This document shows positions 25,623-27,076 of a stretch of 27,076 nucleotides of DNA, piece by piece; position 1 is the stretch's first letter; each line of letters starts with the position of its first letter. The stretch lies in contig NW_003115999.1 of NCBI RefSeq assembly GCF_000003605.2, positions 4,155 to 31,230 on the forward strand. The letters run 5' to 3'. The translations under genes were made by a program, and so were the position numbers. Source of the DNA: Saccoglossus kowalevskii (Eukaryota > Hemichordata > Enteropneusta > Harrimaniidae). Below the pieces are notes generated by a model that had not been told where the DNA came from, searched no databases, and saw only the letters and a program-made list of their open reading frames with translations.

Positions 25623-25920
25623 ATTCTTGCATTATGTGCCAAATGATTGAATATGCCTGTGAAATGCTTGGTTTTATTTTACTAGTTAGTGTAGTAAGGC
25701 TGTGGCTAATGTTTCAGTCACAAACAAGTTCCACAAACTGCCAGTGCTCACAGAAGACCAATAACTAATTATTTTAATTTTTGAACATCAAATTCAGTTA
25801 AAAATGAACTCAATTGCCTTGAATAGAGGCATTTCCAAATTGTACTGTTTAATGTTGACAAACAGCGGAAAGTACCAAGTATGTACTGCTCACATGTATA
25901 TTTTTTTAATGCGCAATAGC

Positions 25921-25926
25921 AATAAA
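25921..25926 (+). promoter_or_regulatory. Candidate UBE3A poly(A) signal AATAAA (distal)
   Basis: AATAAA is preceded by an AT-rich stretch. Another lies at 26786-26791. Which is used cannot be decided from sequence. Confidence 0.25.
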
Positions 25927-27076
25927 AGGAACCTATAATGGTATCCAGCTTGCAGCACGTCAACAAGGGGAAAATATATTGGGTTTGTGCAAAACTCCTA
26001 AAATCAGAATTTGAACAATTTCTTTTTATGGAGGTGCCCCTGTTAACCATACATAGGGTTTGTACTGCCCAATCTTGTTCAAATGAATGTCAGTATTGGA
26101 TGTTTTGGGCTTTCTTTTAATTCTTCACATACTTGTCCACTTATAACTTAATGTGCAAGTGTTGCACTGCATAATCAGCTTATGAATATTTATTACCACA
26201 CTTAACAGGGCTGTCTCTTCGAAATTGGGTATTTTCTGAAAGTATATATTGAGAGTGAAGTGAATTTGTCTAGATGGCTCTTAGTGGAGTAACACATGGT
26301 ACTGATAAAATACCCTAGTACTGTTAATGTCCCTCGAGAGCAAAGAAGTCAAGAGGCCAGAGTGTTGTAAAGAACATGAATATACATGTTCGAGATTCAC
26401 AGGTTAACATTACACTCACTGTTACTGGGGTTATTCCAGTGTATAATATTAACAGTTGATCTTTTTTGGTGTTTTATTATTTAACACTACTAGATATGTA
26501 TTAGAAACACCACAAGAAAGTGTGAATTGAAAGGAGTTACAAGTTACATAACATATGCATGCAGCTACCATGATGGGTTTTGTAGAAAATGTGGTTAAAT
26601 AGACTAAATCTTGCCAAACTTGTGGTATAATATTGCCATTGTTCTAATAGTGTTCTATCCTTCACTTAATCAGTACATACGTACCGCATTATTCATCTTG
26701 CAACCTAACTCAATAATATTGATTTTTTGCACAAACCAGATTATCATGAGCCATGAAATAACTATGCAAATTAGTCACGTGTAGTAATAAAGGGATGTGC
26801 CACTGATAATGCTGTATTTGGCGTTTGTTTTCTTCAGAGATTGAGCAACATATCAAACTGTTATTTCTATATTTGTCAGCAAATTAAATCAAAGAAAGCT
26901 TAGAAAGAACTCCCATGTGCTGAGAGTATTGCAGACACATTAAATATAATTTGAAATTACTTAGCTGAAAACTAATTATGCAAATCAGAAAATAACATGA
27001 ACAGATTTGATGTAAAACTAATTAGTCTGCGCAATGTAACAAAAACTCTATGTACCAAGTTTAATTGAAATGTGAT

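Larger units (their letters stand above)
23525..27076 (+). other. UBE3A 3' UTR and downstream flank
   Basis: There are 3.55 kb after the stop codon with no supported coding sequence on either strand. It contains the 118-bp MITE, several AATAAA signals and many AT-rich tracts. The transcript end cannot be fixed. Confidence 0.6.

Overview
This is a piece of animal nuclear DNA. It is AT-rich and intron-dense, with GT-AG introns of about 0.14-1.75 kb and much decayed transposon-derived sequence in the introns. It carries parts of two unrelated conserved genes on the + strand. The species cannot be fixed from the sequence alone. The close match of the second gene to vertebrate UBE3A, the intron density and the repeat types (MITEs, a hairpin-headed tandem-repeat element) suggest a slowly evolving marine invertebrate such as a lophotrochozoan, hemichordate or cephalochordate; this is inference.

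Region 1 (1-1434) has no exon. A 1.04-kb transposon-like element with terminal inverted repeats (97-1139) fills most of it.

Region 2 (1435-13714) holds 15 consecutive exons whose reading phases chain perfectly. They encode about 706 residues: a long charged coiled coil, a Ser/Pro plus acidic/basic linker, and a conserved C-terminal block that I recognise as CEP164, the centriolar distal-appendage protein needed for ciliogenesis. The 5' exons (WW domain) would lie upstream of the window. The terminal exons expected after 13714 are not found. The exon at 6751-6979 contains a one-base frameshift as given.

Region 3 (13715-16017) is a 2.3-kb exon-less stretch with a composite repeat: two 81-bp hairpin units, about 4.7 copies of a 157-bp tandem repeat, and a terminal hairpin. 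It separates a CEP164 lacking its 3' end from a UBE3A lacking its 5' end, so it is either a true rearrangement or interleaving, or an assembly misjoin in a repeat.

Region 4 (16018-23524) holds eight exons encoding about 730 residues of the HECT E3 ubiquitin ligase UBE3A, from just after the N-terminal AZUL zinc-finger region to the natural stop codon. The catalytic cysteine and the C-terminal FGML are intact.

Region 5 (23525-27076) is the UBE3A 3' UTR and flank, with several AATAAA signals and a small MITE, and no second gene.

Nothing in the sequence indicates that the two genes work together. CEP164 acts at the base of cilia and UBE3A is a soluble ubiquitin ligase. Joining the last CEP164 exon directly to the first UBE3A exon would be out of frame. 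I found no CRISPR, tRNA, rRNA or convincing novel protein system. The most notable signals are the double truncation at the gene junction, the frameshift and the repeat architecture.
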